NCBI RefSeq assembly: GCF_037038585.1
Contig: NC_092521.1
Coordinates: 149,572,605-149,636,604 of the forward strand
DNA: 64,000 bases
From: Patagioenas fasciata
Lineage: Eukaryota > Chordata > Aves > Columbiformes > Columbidae
Direction: 5' to 3'
The notes beneath the pieces were generated by a model. It was not told the DNA's origin. It worked only from the letters and a program-made list of their open reading frames with translations, and ran no database searches. This document shows, in pieces, positions 29,801-38,691 of this stretch. Position numbers and translations under genes: made by a program. How positions within the stretch are numbered: the stretch's first letter is position 1; the number at the start of each line of letters is the position of its first letter.

Positions 29801-32800
29801 GTTTATATAATATCCAAACATAACATTTCAGCATTTAAACAAAAGACATTTTGTTAATGAAAAGTTACCTTCTTTCCTGAGTATCAAAGGTGTGCAGAAA
29901 ACACTCTCCCGAAAAGTGTGAGGAGGAGTGAGAAATACTGGACAAAATCAATAACATTAACCAGTTGTATAACGCTTTCCACTTCCACATAATACCAAAA
30001 TACACTGGTCGTGTTGCTGTTTTCTCATGTTTTTGTTAATACACAGATTCTTTCTTTCTGACTCTTTATATTGCAGAAGTCATTTTGTCTCTTTTTTTAA
30101 TATCCATCTTAACTACTGTAACTGTTGAGTGGGTAGCCTAGTAGTAGACAACTCCAGTTCATGTAGAATATTGCAATTAGTGTCCTGTTCATTAGCTCTC
30201 ATTCTAACTTTTAGAGTAGTCTGGAATACTCCAGTGATTCCCTATTTTCTGCTACAACACTCTTACGATGTGCAATTCTGCCAGCATTTCCATTTCTCTA
30301 TTTCTATTCCTCCATGATCCCTTTCTGCACTGCTCCCTCAATAATACTAATTTAAAAGTAATGTTTATATTAAATGTAAAAGTGCACTTTTCACACAATT
30401 ATCTGCTTTATTGAGCTCATCCAGATGATTTGGTGGGTCCCCTTCCTTTTGAGGTATTTCAAAATTGCCCCCATTTTCTCCGAGTTTTCAGTTCTTCTGG
30501 TTGCATATTTAGAGAAAAAAAATTCCGGCTGAGCAAGCACTAATGCTCATTAGCGCTGACATGATTTTGGTAGTGACGTGTGCATTCCTCATTCCTGTTT
30601 CTTCCATTACAAACGTCTCTCTGAAAAATGTGAAAACATTTTTCTGTTACCGGAAGTAAGTTGTGAAGAGGCTCTGGAATGACTTTGAAGGAAAAAAAAA
30701 AAAAAAGAAAAAAATACCAAGCAAAATCATAAAAGTATTTTCCACTGGTTGAGCTTTCTGGTTCTGAAATGGAGACATCGCTTGTTCCTGCCGCTCTTGA
30801 ATTCGGCGCTGTTTCGGTGGCAACTAGTTGACTATGTCTTTAATGTTAAATTCCTCTCGGTATCACCGCTCTCTGAACTGCGTCAGGGGAGGGTTAAGCG
30901 GTAACAAGCACGGGCAGGCGTGCAGGTTTGTCACAGCGGTGATCGAACCGGGAAGTGGTTTAAATCAGTATTCGCAGGATGATGGAAAGCCACATGAGAA
31001 CTCAGCCTGGCTTTCTAACTTCGATGTTTTGTTCTGTAATTAAAAGACTTCTCAGATGTCCCTGCAAGTTGCTGCTTACAGTAACTTCCCAAGCTTCAGA
31101 ATCTGTTCAGAGAGTTTCATGTGTAAAATAGCGAGATTATTCACCAACACATGAAGACTTCTTAATGCATATTGTCCTTATTCACAGGAACTCTCTAACT
31201 GTGGAACATAAAGAGGTGAGAAAACAATGATTTGCACACAGCTGTTTGAGAGTTTCAGATTGTAGGTAAAAGAGGCTACATTCATTCGGCAGAGAAAAAT
31301 ACTCAATCCTTTTCTGGGAAAAAGATGGCTTAATACAGATGGCTAGCAACTAGGAGATGAAGTGATTTGAGGAAAAAGATAGGATTGTTTCTTTACATTC
31401 TCGCAACCAGAGAAGATTGTGGGATGGAGACTTTCAGGCTGATCATATACCTTTTAATGAGAAGCTAAAAAGGATTAAATTCACATTCCAAGCTGATCTG
31501 GTTTGGAGAAAGCTCTGTGGTGAAATCCAGTGAACTGCCTCTTCTGGGAAGCTTGGGAGCTGCAGCGTTTTGTCTTCTGCAGTTGGGTTTTGTTTCTAGA
31601 CACTTAGATCTCAGCTGTGGGCTGAGGGTATTTTCTTTCAAGGGCCAATGCAGAACAACAGGGGAAGGCAGAGCAGATAAAGGGAGAAAGCAGAAAAACG
31701 AAATGCAAAGGTAAAACATGATATAGGAAAAAAGAAAGAATGGGATAAAAGAATGAAAAAGAAAAAAAAAAGGCAAACAGTGGAAAAGACTCATTCCAGT
31801 ATAGAAGGATATAGAAAAAGTGAGATAAAAAGAGAATAAGGAAATAATGGTAATATTAGTCACACTGAAGGTACTTGGTTTCTGCAGTTGTTACAAATAC
31901 TTTTGATACAATCGAATTTAAAGATGTTTGAAGGAATTACAATTAACTGATGAGTGTCATAGTTTGAAAGTCTAATACATGAACAGTTCTAGCTTATGTT
32001 AGGCCTCAGTTTTGCTCTTGCAGCTCAGGAAGAAAATATAGGAGTTTCCTTCGATGGTGAAGTGTCATCTCTGCTTTCATCAACAATCAAATGACCATTG
32101 CTAGCAGTTCTTGGGAAACAAATAGAATGGTGTTACCCATTTTGCGTTCTGGCATGTGTGCACCTGTAATATTATGTGCAGTTCTGATTACGTAGTTTCA
32201 GAAAAGGTTATAATACAAGGGAAAAGACAGTACAGCAAGAATAATTAGAGGCAAAATGGCTTGCAGAGGACAAGGTCAGTAGAATCGACTTCTAGGCTAT
32301 GGAAAAAGACCATTGGCAAGGGGTTTAACAACCAGGAGACTGGTGGAAGTGATAGTAATGAATGCTGTGAAGTAGATGATGGGAAATCATAGAATCATTT
32401 AGGTTGGAAAAGACCTTTATGGTCATCAAGTTCAACCTTAAACCTAACACTGCCAAGTCCCACTAAACCATGTCCTTAAGTGCCACATCTACATGTCTTT
32501 TAAACACCTCCGGGGATGGTGAATCAACCACTTCCCTGGGCAGGCTGTTCCAATGCCTGACAACCCTTTCAGTCAAGAAGTTTTTCCTAATGTCCAATCT
32601 AAACCTCCTCTGGCGCAACTTGAGGCCATTTCCTCTCATCCTGTCACTCACTACTTGGGAGAAGAGACCAGCAACCTCCATGCTACAACCTCCTTTCAGG
32701 TAGTTGTAGACAGCCATAAGGTCTCCCCTCAGCCTCCTTTTCTCCAGGATAAACAACCCCAGTTCCCTCAGCCGCTCTTCATCAGACTTGGCTCCGGGCC

Positions 32801-35800
32801 GCTCATCAGCTTCATCACCCTGCTCTGAACTCTCTCTAGTGCCTCAATGTCTTTCTTATGACGAGGAGGCCAGAACTGAACACAAGGTGGGGCCTCACCA
32901 GTGCTGAGTACAGTGGCACAATCACTTCCCTAGTCCTGCTGGCCACACTGTCTCTGATACAAGCCAGGATGCTGTTGGCCTTTTTGGCCACCTGGGCACA
33001 CTGCTGGCTCACGTTTAGCTGGCTATTGACCAATACCCCTGGGTCCTTTTCCTCCAGGTAGCTTTCCAGCCACTCTTCCCCGAGCCCGTAGCGCTGCCTG
33101 GGGTTGTTGTAACCGAAGTACAGGACCCAGCACTTGGCCTTGTTGAACCTCAGACAGTTGGCCTCAGTCCAGTGATCCTGCTGGCCGAGATCCCTCTGAA
33201 GAGCCTTCCTACCCTCCAACAGATCAAAACTCCCGCCCAACTTGGTGTCATCTGCAAACTTACAGTGGGTGCACTCGATCCCCTCATCCAGATGATCAAT
33301 AAAAAGATTAAACAGGACTGGGCTCAGTACTGAGCCATGGGGAACACAACTCATGACTGGCCGCCAACTGGATTTAGCTCCGTTCACCACAACTCTTTGG
33401 TCCCGGCCCTCCAGCCAGTTCTTTACCCATGGCAGAGTACACTCATCTAGGCCATGAGCTGCCAGCTTCTCCAGAAGAATGCTGTGGGAAAGGGTGTCAA
33501 AGGCTTTGCTGAAGTCCAGGTACACAACATTCACAGCCTTCCCTTCATCCACTAAGCAGGTCACCTTGTTGTAGACGATCAGGTTAGTCAAGCAGGACCT
33601 GCCTTTCATAAGCCCATGCTGACTGGGCCTAATCACTTGGTTGTCCTTTATGTGCCGCATGATGACACTCAAGATGTTCTGCTCTGTGACCTTTCCTGGC
33701 ACCGAGGTCAGACTGACAGCCCTGTAGTTCCCCAGATCCTCCTTCTGGCCCTTCTTGTAGACAGGTGTCACATTTGCTAACCTCCAGTCACCTGGGTCCT
33801 CCCTGGTTAGCCAGGACTGCTGATAGATAATGGAATGTGCCTTGGCAAGCACCTCTGCCAGCTCCCTCAGAACCCTTGGGTGGATCCCGTCTGTCCCCAT
33901 AAACTTCCCAGAGACATAGATTTCCCATTCCCCATAGGAAGTAGTAAGTACAGCCCATCATGCGTTTCCTATAGCATGGAGGCCATCCAATGAAATATGA
34001 AACAAAGTGTATGCGTTGCTTGTTCTGTCCCAGCAGCAGAGAATGGTGATGCTGTGGGTATTTTCATACTTCCTGGTTAAAAACAAGTAAATGTCAAAGT
34101 GATGGCAGAGCTGGGTTACAGTATGCCGGCTGCCATAGGGAAGCAAGATAAATATTATGTCCTGAAGAGCTGCAGTGATTGCAGCCTAACTGTGGATTGG
34201 TGGCTGATTTAAGCTAGTTTAATTCCTTACTACCAATTGCAGCTAGCAGTCTGGTCATCCTACGCACACCTTAGTGCTGGTACTAGTGGTTGTACGTTCA
34301 CACAATAACCTCATCTACGTCCATAGATAATTCGGTGTGTTTTTTGTTGGCTTAGGTTTTAGCTCCATTCCCACAACATGCAGCTCATTGTGCAAGAGCT
34401 AGTGTGAGGGGAGGGGACATGAATGTACCGCTGAAAGGGGAATACTTAACCTTTCAATAGCAGGGTAAACCTATCGTGTAACTACACCTCAGTAATTCAG
34501 TGGGCATTTTAAACTAGTAAAAGCTAACATCGGTACCGAAAGAGTAAATCCAGCTGTCTTCCTGGTCTCCTGTTCCAAACCCACCCTTGCTCATGCTGTT
34601 GGTCTTGCAGTGAACTGGCGTAGCTGAAGAAACCCTTTATTTCCAGACCAGTTGTCAGCTGGATCAGTTCCCTGACCCATTTCCTAAATAGCTGCAGAAA
34701 ATTTTATGTGAGCGTGGAAAGAGGGACTGGGCGCTCAGCAGTGGGCAAGGTCAGCAGCGGGCGGGCTCGTTCCCTGGCAGCGTCAGCTGGCCCCCGCGGG
34801 GCTGCAAGGCTGCGCCGGAGGACAGACCGGCAAGAGTGAGATCTGAATGTAGCAAAAGGTGAGAATTAGAAGGAAACCAAGGCAAAGTAAACGCTAGTTA
34901 ACTAAGTGTTAAAGGTTGGTAAGAGCTGTCTTATAAAATCCCACCTTTCTGTGTAAAGTATTTGAAAAAATGTAGAAATGCTAATTATTGTCTGAGTTTA
35001 AAATAATATGCACATAGTAGACTTATGTTACAGGCAAGATGTTGCTGTTGCTCAGCATAAATGAGACTGGGGAGGGTGGTGGTAACATCCAGGTATGTAT
35101 TAAACAGTGCAACTGGACAGACAGTATTAAATATTTGACAATATGCAATCATGGTTTAATGGTGGACTCTGCGTTGTTAGGTTAGTGGTTGGACTCAGTC
35201 TTAAAAGTCTTCTCCAACCTAAATGCTTCTGTGATTCTGTGAGTAAATGCTAAATAGGAATTGCCTATTTCTATGCATCTTTTCTTTGTTTCAATGGAAA
35301 GCTGAAGTAAAAAGTTCTCATACTTTATATAAACTACAGTATTACCCTGTCAAACCCCACAGTGCCTCGGGACTAGGATTACTTCCTGACCAACAGAGAC
35401 AACTTCTGCTCCATCAACAGCACCAGCAATTTCAGCAATTACTAAGTACCCAGCAACTCACATCAGTAAGTTTTCCAGTTAATTATGATTTATTCCTCGA
35501 TTGTATCTTAAGGCAGGGATAAACTTATTAGCCTAATACAAATATTAGAACTCTGTTTAACTTGATACTACAGGTTTTGATAATCTTGGAGTTTTTCAGT
35601 TTCTTCACACTTTTTGGATGATAGTCGTGCTACGTTACGGGATATTATTGGGCTGTATATATTGCTGGAAAAAATTGTTCCCTAGTGTCTTCAGTCCCGT
35701 TTTGTCTTGTGTGGACATGGTGGCTTGTCTCAGTGTCAGCTGTGGGCAGCAGAGTTTGGGACCACATATGGATTCTGACAATATCCTAAGTGATTCCCAG

Positions 35801-38691
35801 CTTCCACTAAGGACCCTAGCAAAAGAATTTTGGGTATCATCTCATGAGCTGTCTTTGCTCTGCCTTGCACTATTCCTATAGGCCATTAGGTAACTGCTTT
35901 AACTATTTGTATTGCTAGTTGTATAGTTTTGGTACTTCAACAAACACAATTTGATATTCTTCTCAGGTATGTTTCTTCTGATAGAAGCCTGATGAAGCCA
36001 GCAGGCTTAGCTGAACTTCTGCTGAGCTACTGATTGCAGGAGAATTTTTAAGCGCTTTCTTCCCTTTCCCACAACCTTGTGGAACTTCATTAGTGTGACC
36101 TAAATCAGCTGGGATGGGGTTAAGAGTTGCACTGCCTGAAGATTTGGAAAAGGAAGAACCCGGGGAGGAAATATTGTTCAGTAACTAATTCTTGATTTTT
36201 ATTTTTTTTTCCCCTCCTTGCTCTCGTATTACTGCAGGAACAACATCAGGCCCTTTTGTATCAATTAGTACAGCAACAGCATCACCACCACCAACACCAT
36301 CAGTCTGAAGTACAGCAGCTGCAGATCACTGGAGGAGCACAGATACCCATCAACAACTTACTTTCAGGCACACAGGCCTCACCACTTAATCCGGCTGCTA
36401 CCAACCCATTCCTTACAATTCACGGAGATAACACAGCTCAGAAGGTGACAGTAAGTATATTTCTCACCTCATTTGCAATGTACTACCTCCATGAGGTAAC
36501 TAAAATATAAGAAGCAAGTTATGTGGCTCTATTCACAACTCAAGGATGGTGTATTTTTTCTTCGTTTTCTTTCTTTAATTTTTCTTCAGCCTTGGGCTGT
36601 ACTTCCTGAGGTTTGGAACTCTGACCGTGTCCCTCACACCTCACCTGTTGGCTGCAGAACTCTACTTTCCTGGATCAGGAGCCCTTGTTGTCTTCTTGTA
36701 GTTACAACTGCAGCCCTGGTCCTCCTCACCCCACCTTCTTCCCCAGCTTTCTGTCCGCTATTTTGTAGATCATTCCTTTTGTCACCTTACTTGAAGAGTT
36801 CGTCCTGGCCAGGCCCCAGGCGCTGTGGACCTGCAGAGATTAGTTGGTGACCTGAGAGCTGAGGAGCCCGTTGCTGGGAAGGTGAAATAGTATCAGGGGA
36901 ATGAGCTGCGTGTGTCTTGGTTCTGGTGTGGGAAGATGAGGCTGTACAGGGGGAGGCTGAGCGACTCCCTTGCTTGATAGTGCAATAAAACCTTGCCTAG
37001 AGACATGAGGGAACAAGATGCGTTTTTCTGGCAAAGATGTTCTGTTGTCTTGGGTGTTTGCCCATAAGTGCCATCTCCAAGACAGGAATTCTTTCTTCAA
37101 GGAGTCAGAGAATAGACTTCATTCTCTAAGTGTCATACCTGTAAGAGAAGAGAGGATGAAGGGAAGGAGCATGTGGAACTTGTAAAAAACAAAGGATGAG
37201 TAGAGCAAGAAGACAAAGTTCAGAGAAGAGAAGACAGAGTGGCGGTGGTAGTGAAAAAAGGGAAGCTTGTCTGCAACAGCAGGTGGGAAGAGTTTGGGGC
37301 TGGATATTGGTTCCCTCAGTTCCACATCCCCAAAGCCTCCAGCTGCTTTAGGGGCACAGTGGTGGAGGAGGACTTGGGCAGCTGGGCTTTTGTGGTACTT
37401 CCCAAACATCAAGTGAGACACAAAACATAAATGATGAATTGTCAAGACAGTTTTCCTGGAAACAGCTCCCTTCCATTCGAAAAGATGAGCATGTACTTTT
37501 ATTGAGCTTTGCACGTGGTTGGTGCCACTTTCCAGTTCAGTCTGTTGCTGTGATGTGACCGCAATGTGAACAGCAGGACTCTGGTGCGGTCACGGTCCCT
37601 TCCTGTCACCGCTCAGAGCAGAAGTGCTCAGGCACTGGGGTATGCTCAGTGCCTCCCCTGCATTCAGAACAATTTGTTCTAGTATGTTTAAAATCTATCG
37701 CACCTCATTTTCTAAAAATGAGTCGTGAATGGAATTGAGAGCCGTTATTTAGTTTGCATCAGAACAAACTATTATATATGTGACCTTATTTTGAATTTTT
37801 TGAAATGGCTATTACTAGGTTTGGACAGCATGACCAGGCAGAACTAGGGTACTTTACAAATATGTTGTTACAATTTTTGTCTTTGTTCTTTAACATTAGC
37901 TGGAAACCATTCCAGGAAATCTCAGAACATCTTCTGAACAACCCCCTTAGAAATAAATTTCTTTTGAAATTGTTTTTATTTTTTTCTAAAAAAGGTTACA
38001 GTTGAGACAGATTGCACTGGATTGTTGAACTATTTTAATTCAAAAAAGATTTTTTAACAAATTCTCTATTAGCCAAAAGTTTGAATGTTTTAATCTCATT
38101 TCCAGTTGGAACATGTTTTCAAGCATTGCTAAATGAAGCGAATCAAGTGAGGTTTTTGCTCAGTCTTGTTCAACATTTGTAGGAAATGACTTTGTAGCAA
38201 TTCATGAAAGAAACAGAACTGTGATAGGGGCAGAATGGAAACGCTATTTCTATCCTGGTGGAGAAGGGCAGATTTTGCCTCTCTCCAGCGAGTACAATGT
38301 GGCTGGCAGAGTCACCTGGGATTGGTTTTGACCATCCTGCAGTTCTAAGGAGAGACCAACAGCAGAGCAGCGAGTTGGGTTTGAACGGGAGTAGGAGCAA
38401 AGTTGTTCTGTTAGGGGAGCCGTGCTGCCCGTAGTAGGAATTGCTTCAGTGTGGGACTACTCCTGTGATTATTCCTTCCTTTCTCACTTCTTATTCTCTA
38501 ATACATAATTATTCTTTACAAGGCAAAAGTTACTATTTGGATAGCTCTAGTAGATGTACCTCATTTGCTTTGCATTTGTATGAATTTAATTTTACTTAAC
38601 TCTGTATTTTATAATCTGATTTTTAGAAGTATTTTCTCTTACACAGAGGCTCAATGATAAAACTGGACCAGTTGCATCAGAGAAGAGTTGA
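2688..38691 (+). CDS. MLLT10: MLLT10 (AF10), C-terminal half, 10 spliced coding exons
   Basis: MLLT10/AF10 is a nuclear chromatin reader and cofactor of the H3K79 methyltransferase DOT1L. Ten exons on the + strand (listed separately) join in frame: lengths 179, 118, 73, 155, 189, 89, 362, 103, 213 and 45 nt, giving 507 complete codons plus stop. All borders are GT-AG. The product is nearly collinear with human AF10 as I remember it: a Ser-rich stretch, the octapeptide motif EQLLERQW, a leucine zipper starting [11 protein letters not shown], Ser/Thr/Pro-rich repeats, then a Gln/His-rich tail ending in SEKS. In the family, the octapeptide-zipper region binds DOT1L and is the part retained in human leukaemia fusions. 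The N-terminal PHD/zinc-knuckle/PHD module is missing only because it lies upstream of the window. No frameshift or stop interrupts the spliced frame, so the gene looks intact here. Confidence 0.96.
4330..4850 (+). mobile_element. Degenerate ancient CR1-like LINE fragment (reverse-transcriptase region)
   Basis: Around 4370-4435 the sequence resembles the RT-domain stretch of old amniote CR1 elements: an 'aacatattcataaatgatctggaaaaagg ... gtcaagttt' type pattern translating as NIFxNDLxKG ... VKF. The expected catalytic FADD is replaced by FTGY. Later text (cttggcctgaaaaaaggacactgag, near 4667) resembles the FSLEKRRLR region that follows in CR1. Many substitutions and stops make this a relic. 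Limits are approximate, and the call rests on remembered consensus, not alignment. Confidence 0.5.
11180..11480 (+). mobile_element. Old CR1-like 3'-region fragment
   Basis: The segment catccatggaactcactgccacagg (near 11356) resembles the 'gtggaactcattgccacagg' stretch near the C-terminal ORF2 end of old CR1 elements. An A-rich tract precedes it at 11266-11292. No ORF survives. Boundaries are approximate. Confidence 0.45.
15179..15197. repeat. Perfect 9-bp inverted repeat with 1-nt spacer
   Basis: TCACAGCAT, one C, then ATGCTGTGA: a perfect palindrome in the MLLT10 intron. It could be a dimeric protein-binding site or simply chance in 16.7 kb of intron. Confidence 0.85.
18303..18335. repeat. 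Poly-C followed by poly-A tract
   Basis: A C run (about 9) is followed directly by an A run of more than 20 in the MLLT10 intron. Low complexity, and prone to length polymorphism or sequencing error. Confidence 0.9.
19536..19653 (+). CDS. MLLT10: MLLT10 coding exon 2 of 10 in window
   Basis: The exon follows acceptor cttgcag and ends at donor gtaagc. It reads [20 protein letters not shown], then [19 protein letters not shown] plus one base of a split Asp codon. The human counterpart is nearly the same ([34 protein letters not shown]). Length is 118 nt, entering in phase 0 and leaving after one base. The next exon supplies 'at' to complete GAT (Asp) and continues QDLGDNSR as in the family. 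Confidence 0.94.
19654..21010 (+). other. MLLT10 intron with a possible conserved noncoding block
   Basis: Canonical gtaagc...ctgcag intron. A stretch at about 19890-20180 is of mixed complexity, free of repeats, and holds an octamer-like ATTTGCAT. The remainder shows nothing gene-like. Confidence 0.7.
20029..20054. promoter_or_regulatory. POU-octamer-like motif pair in intron
   Basis: ATTTGCAT, the reverse complement of the octamer ATGCAAAT, occurs at 20029-20036. It is followed 13 nt later by the related AAATTGCAT. Exact octamers turn up by chance in AT-rich introns (another, ATGCAAAT, is at 22213-22220), so function is only a possibility. Confidence 0.25.
21011..21083 (+). CDS. MLLT10: MLLT10 coding exon 3 of 10 in window
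   Basis: A 73-nt exon between tacactgcag and gtaagc. It completes the split Asp codon, encodes [19 protein letters not shown] then SLSP, and leaves two bases (cg) of an Arg codon finished by the next exon. Human has [19 protein letters not shown] here. The Arg/Ser/Pro-rich composition marks a disordered linker ahead of the octapeptide-zipper region. Confidence 0.94.
21188..21271. repeat. Compound microsatellite (AT, GT, GA, TA/CA)
   Basis: Successive short runs of AT, GT and GA are followed by alternating TATATG/TACACA. Intronic and likely length-polymorphic. Confidence 0.92.
22256..22285. repeat. Tandem duplication, two 15-bp units
   Basis: The unit tttttacatacacat occurs twice in direct succession inside the MLLT10 intron. 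Confidence 0.85.
24648..24765. repeat. A/C-rich low-complexity tract
   Basis: About 118 bases made almost entirely of A and C (repeated aaacaaac / ccaaacc / aaaccaccc patterns). It looks like a decayed simple repeat. No coding potential. Confidence 0.8.
25553..25707 (+). CDS. MLLT10: MLLT10 coding exon 4 of 10: octapeptide motif
   Basis: A 155-nt exon between tttttaacag and gtaagt. The first base completes an Arg codon. It then encodes [36 protein letters not shown] and [15 protein letters not shown], and leaves one base of an Ile codon. EQLLERQW is the octapeptide motif shared by AF10 and AF17. Together with the zipper in the next exon it forms the DOT1L-binding module. Only a few substitutions separate it from human (for example CGE for SLE). 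Confidence 0.96.
25708..27492 (+). other. MLLT10 intron with a CpG-rich islet
   Basis: Canonical gtaagt...ttaccttag intron between the octapeptide and zipper exons. AT-rich apart from the CpG-dense stretch annotated at 26815-26955. Confidence 0.75.
26815..26955. other. Intronic CpG-dense islet
   Basis: By eye, about 17 CpG dinucleotides fall within about 140 bases (for example gcggcggggcggcgg and acatcgccggggtgcgg), surrounded by AT-rich intron nearly devoid of CpG. An open frame of 143 codons crosses it but resembles nothing known. It could be a small unmethylated regulatory island, or GC-rich inserted sequence. Confidence 0.6.
27493..27681 (+). CDS. MLLT10: MLLT10 coding exon 5 of 10: leucine zipper
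   Basis: The exon lies between ttttaccttag and gtaagc (189 nt). It completes Ile, then encodes [40 protein letters not shown] and [18 protein letters not shown]. Leucines recur at heptad spacing in a charged helical context. This is the AF10 leucine zipper, essentially identical to human over the coiled-coil core. With the octapeptide motif it recruits DOT1L in the family. The exon leaves one base (g) that pairs with 'ca' of the next exon to give Ala. Confidence 0.97.
27682..28089 (+). other. MLLT10 intron (408 nt)
   Basis: Canonical gtaagc...actttag. AT-rich; nothing further seen. Confidence 0.85.
28090..28178 (+). CDS. MLLT10: MLLT10 coding exon 6 of 10
   Basis: An 89-nt exon between actttag and gtaatt. 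It completes Ala, then encodes [20 protein letters not shown] and DNSLPVLNQ, ending on a codon boundary. Human has [20 protein letters not shown] at this place. This is a disordered Ser/Pro segment after the zipper. Confidence 0.95.
28179..28303 (+). other. MLLT10 short intron (125 nt)
   Basis: gtaatt...acaccag. The acceptor tract is T-rich (ttttgttgtttgtttttacaccag). Nothing else seen. Confidence 0.88.
28304..28665 (+). CDS. MLLT10: MLLT10 coding exon 7 of 10 (Ser/Thr/Gly-rich)
   Basis: The largest coding exon in the window (362 nt), after acacccag-type acceptor caccag and before gtaaga. It encodes [60 protein letters not shown], then [20 protein letters not shown] and on to LPTTLNN, leaving two bases (ag) of a Ser codon. 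Two related GGIIGAL / NGIVGAL stretches occur. Human AF10 is closely similar, with DLTSSGQ at the start. Disordered, low-complexity transactivation-type sequence with no known fold. Confidence 0.96.
32140..32387 (+). mobile_element. Old degenerate CR1-like fragment
   Basis: The text tgtgcagttctgattacgta...ttcagaaaaggttata resembles the CR1 C-terminal ORF2 region (tgtgcagttctggtcacc...gaaaaggtt). It continues with a degenerated gacttctaggctatggaaaaagacc that fits the FSLEKRR stretch. It ends where the younger antisense CR1 begins. Confidence 0.5.
32388..33905 (-). mobile_element. 5'-truncated CR1 LINE with reverse-transcriptase domain
   Basis: Read on the - strand, a 354-codon frame (33900-32836) encodes a CR1 ORF2 reverse transcriptase. 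Visible RT motifs include YLDFSKAFD and the catalytic FADD at 33258-33247 ([11 protein letters not shown]). The C-terminal part continues in another frame (32756-32463: [30 protein letters not shown]), so a frameshift separates the two, near 32760-32850. The 3' end is marked by the CR1 terminal ATTCTATG (32395-32388). The 5' end is lost near 33905, removing the endonuclease and most upstream sequence. The copy is dead, lying antisense in an MLLT10 intron. Confidence 0.93.
34715..34825. other. CpG-rich patch in MLLT10 intron
   Basis: About 11 CpGs fall in about 110 bases (gcgggcgggctcg, cccgcggggc, gcgccgg) within an AT-rich intron. No ORF or repeat family was recognised. Confidence 0.5.
35170..35241 (+). 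mobile_element. CR1 3'-terminal tail
   Basis: The pattern ggttggactcagt...cttctccaacctaaatg, followed by two near-copies of the CR1 terminal octamer (cttctgtg, attctgtg), is the classic CR1 3' end. It is heavily 5'-truncated and lies about 120 bases before the next MLLT10 exon. Confidence 0.85.
35363..35465 (+). CDS. MLLT10: MLLT10 coding exon 8 of 10 (Gln-rich)
   Basis: A 103-nt exon between aaccccacag and gtaagt. It completes Ser, then encodes [20 protein letters not shown] and [14 protein letters not shown], ending on a codon boundary. Human has ASGLGLLSDQQRQ, then a shorter Gln run. This begins the Gln-rich C-terminal tail of AF10. Confidence 0.95.
35466..36237 (+). other. MLLT10 intron (772 nt)
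   Basis: gtaagt...tactgcag, with a T/C-rich polypyrimidine tract before the acceptor. Nothing else recognised. Confidence 0.85.
36238..36450 (+). CDS. MLLT10: MLLT10 coding exon 9 of 10 (Gln/His-rich)
   Basis: 71 codons between actgcag and gtaagt: [50 protein letters not shown], then [16 protein letters not shown]. The family's QIPINNLL and [10 protein letters not shown] motifs are intact. A Gln/His run ([11 protein letters not shown]) differs in make-up from the human HHHQQHHQ, as expected for a slippage-prone tract. The exon ends on a codon boundary; its final Thr replaces human Ala. Confidence 0.96.
36451..38646 (+). other. MLLT10 last intron (2.2 kb)
   Basis: gtaagt...cttacacag. Moderately GC-rich at 36600-37000. 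No repeat family or extra exon recognised. Confidence 0.82.
38647..38691 (+). CDS. MLLT10: MLLT10 terminal coding exon
   Basis: After tctcttacacag the exon reads [14 protein letters not shown] and TGA stop (38689-38691). Human AF10 ends RLSDKTGPVAQEKS, so this is the true C-terminus. The exon continues into the 3' UTR. Confidence 0.96.
   Translation, partial: RLNDKTGPVASEKS

Larger units (their letters stand above)
28666..35362 (+). other. MLLT10 intron (6.7 kb) carrying CR1 insertions
   Basis: gtaaga...aaccccacag. It contains an older CR1 relic (32140-32387), a younger antisense CR1 (32388-33905), a CpG-rich patch (about 34715-34825) and a CR1 tail (35170-35241). Between 28666 and 32139 I see only AT-rich sequence and homopurine runs (for example 31735-31775, agaaagaa-type). 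Confidence 0.8.

Noticed and set aside
31465-31863. 132-codon - strand frame, Phe/Ser-rich
   Set aside because: It is the reverse of a purine-rich (gaaaagaaaa) intronic tract, which yields a Phe/Leu/Ser-rich open frame by composition.
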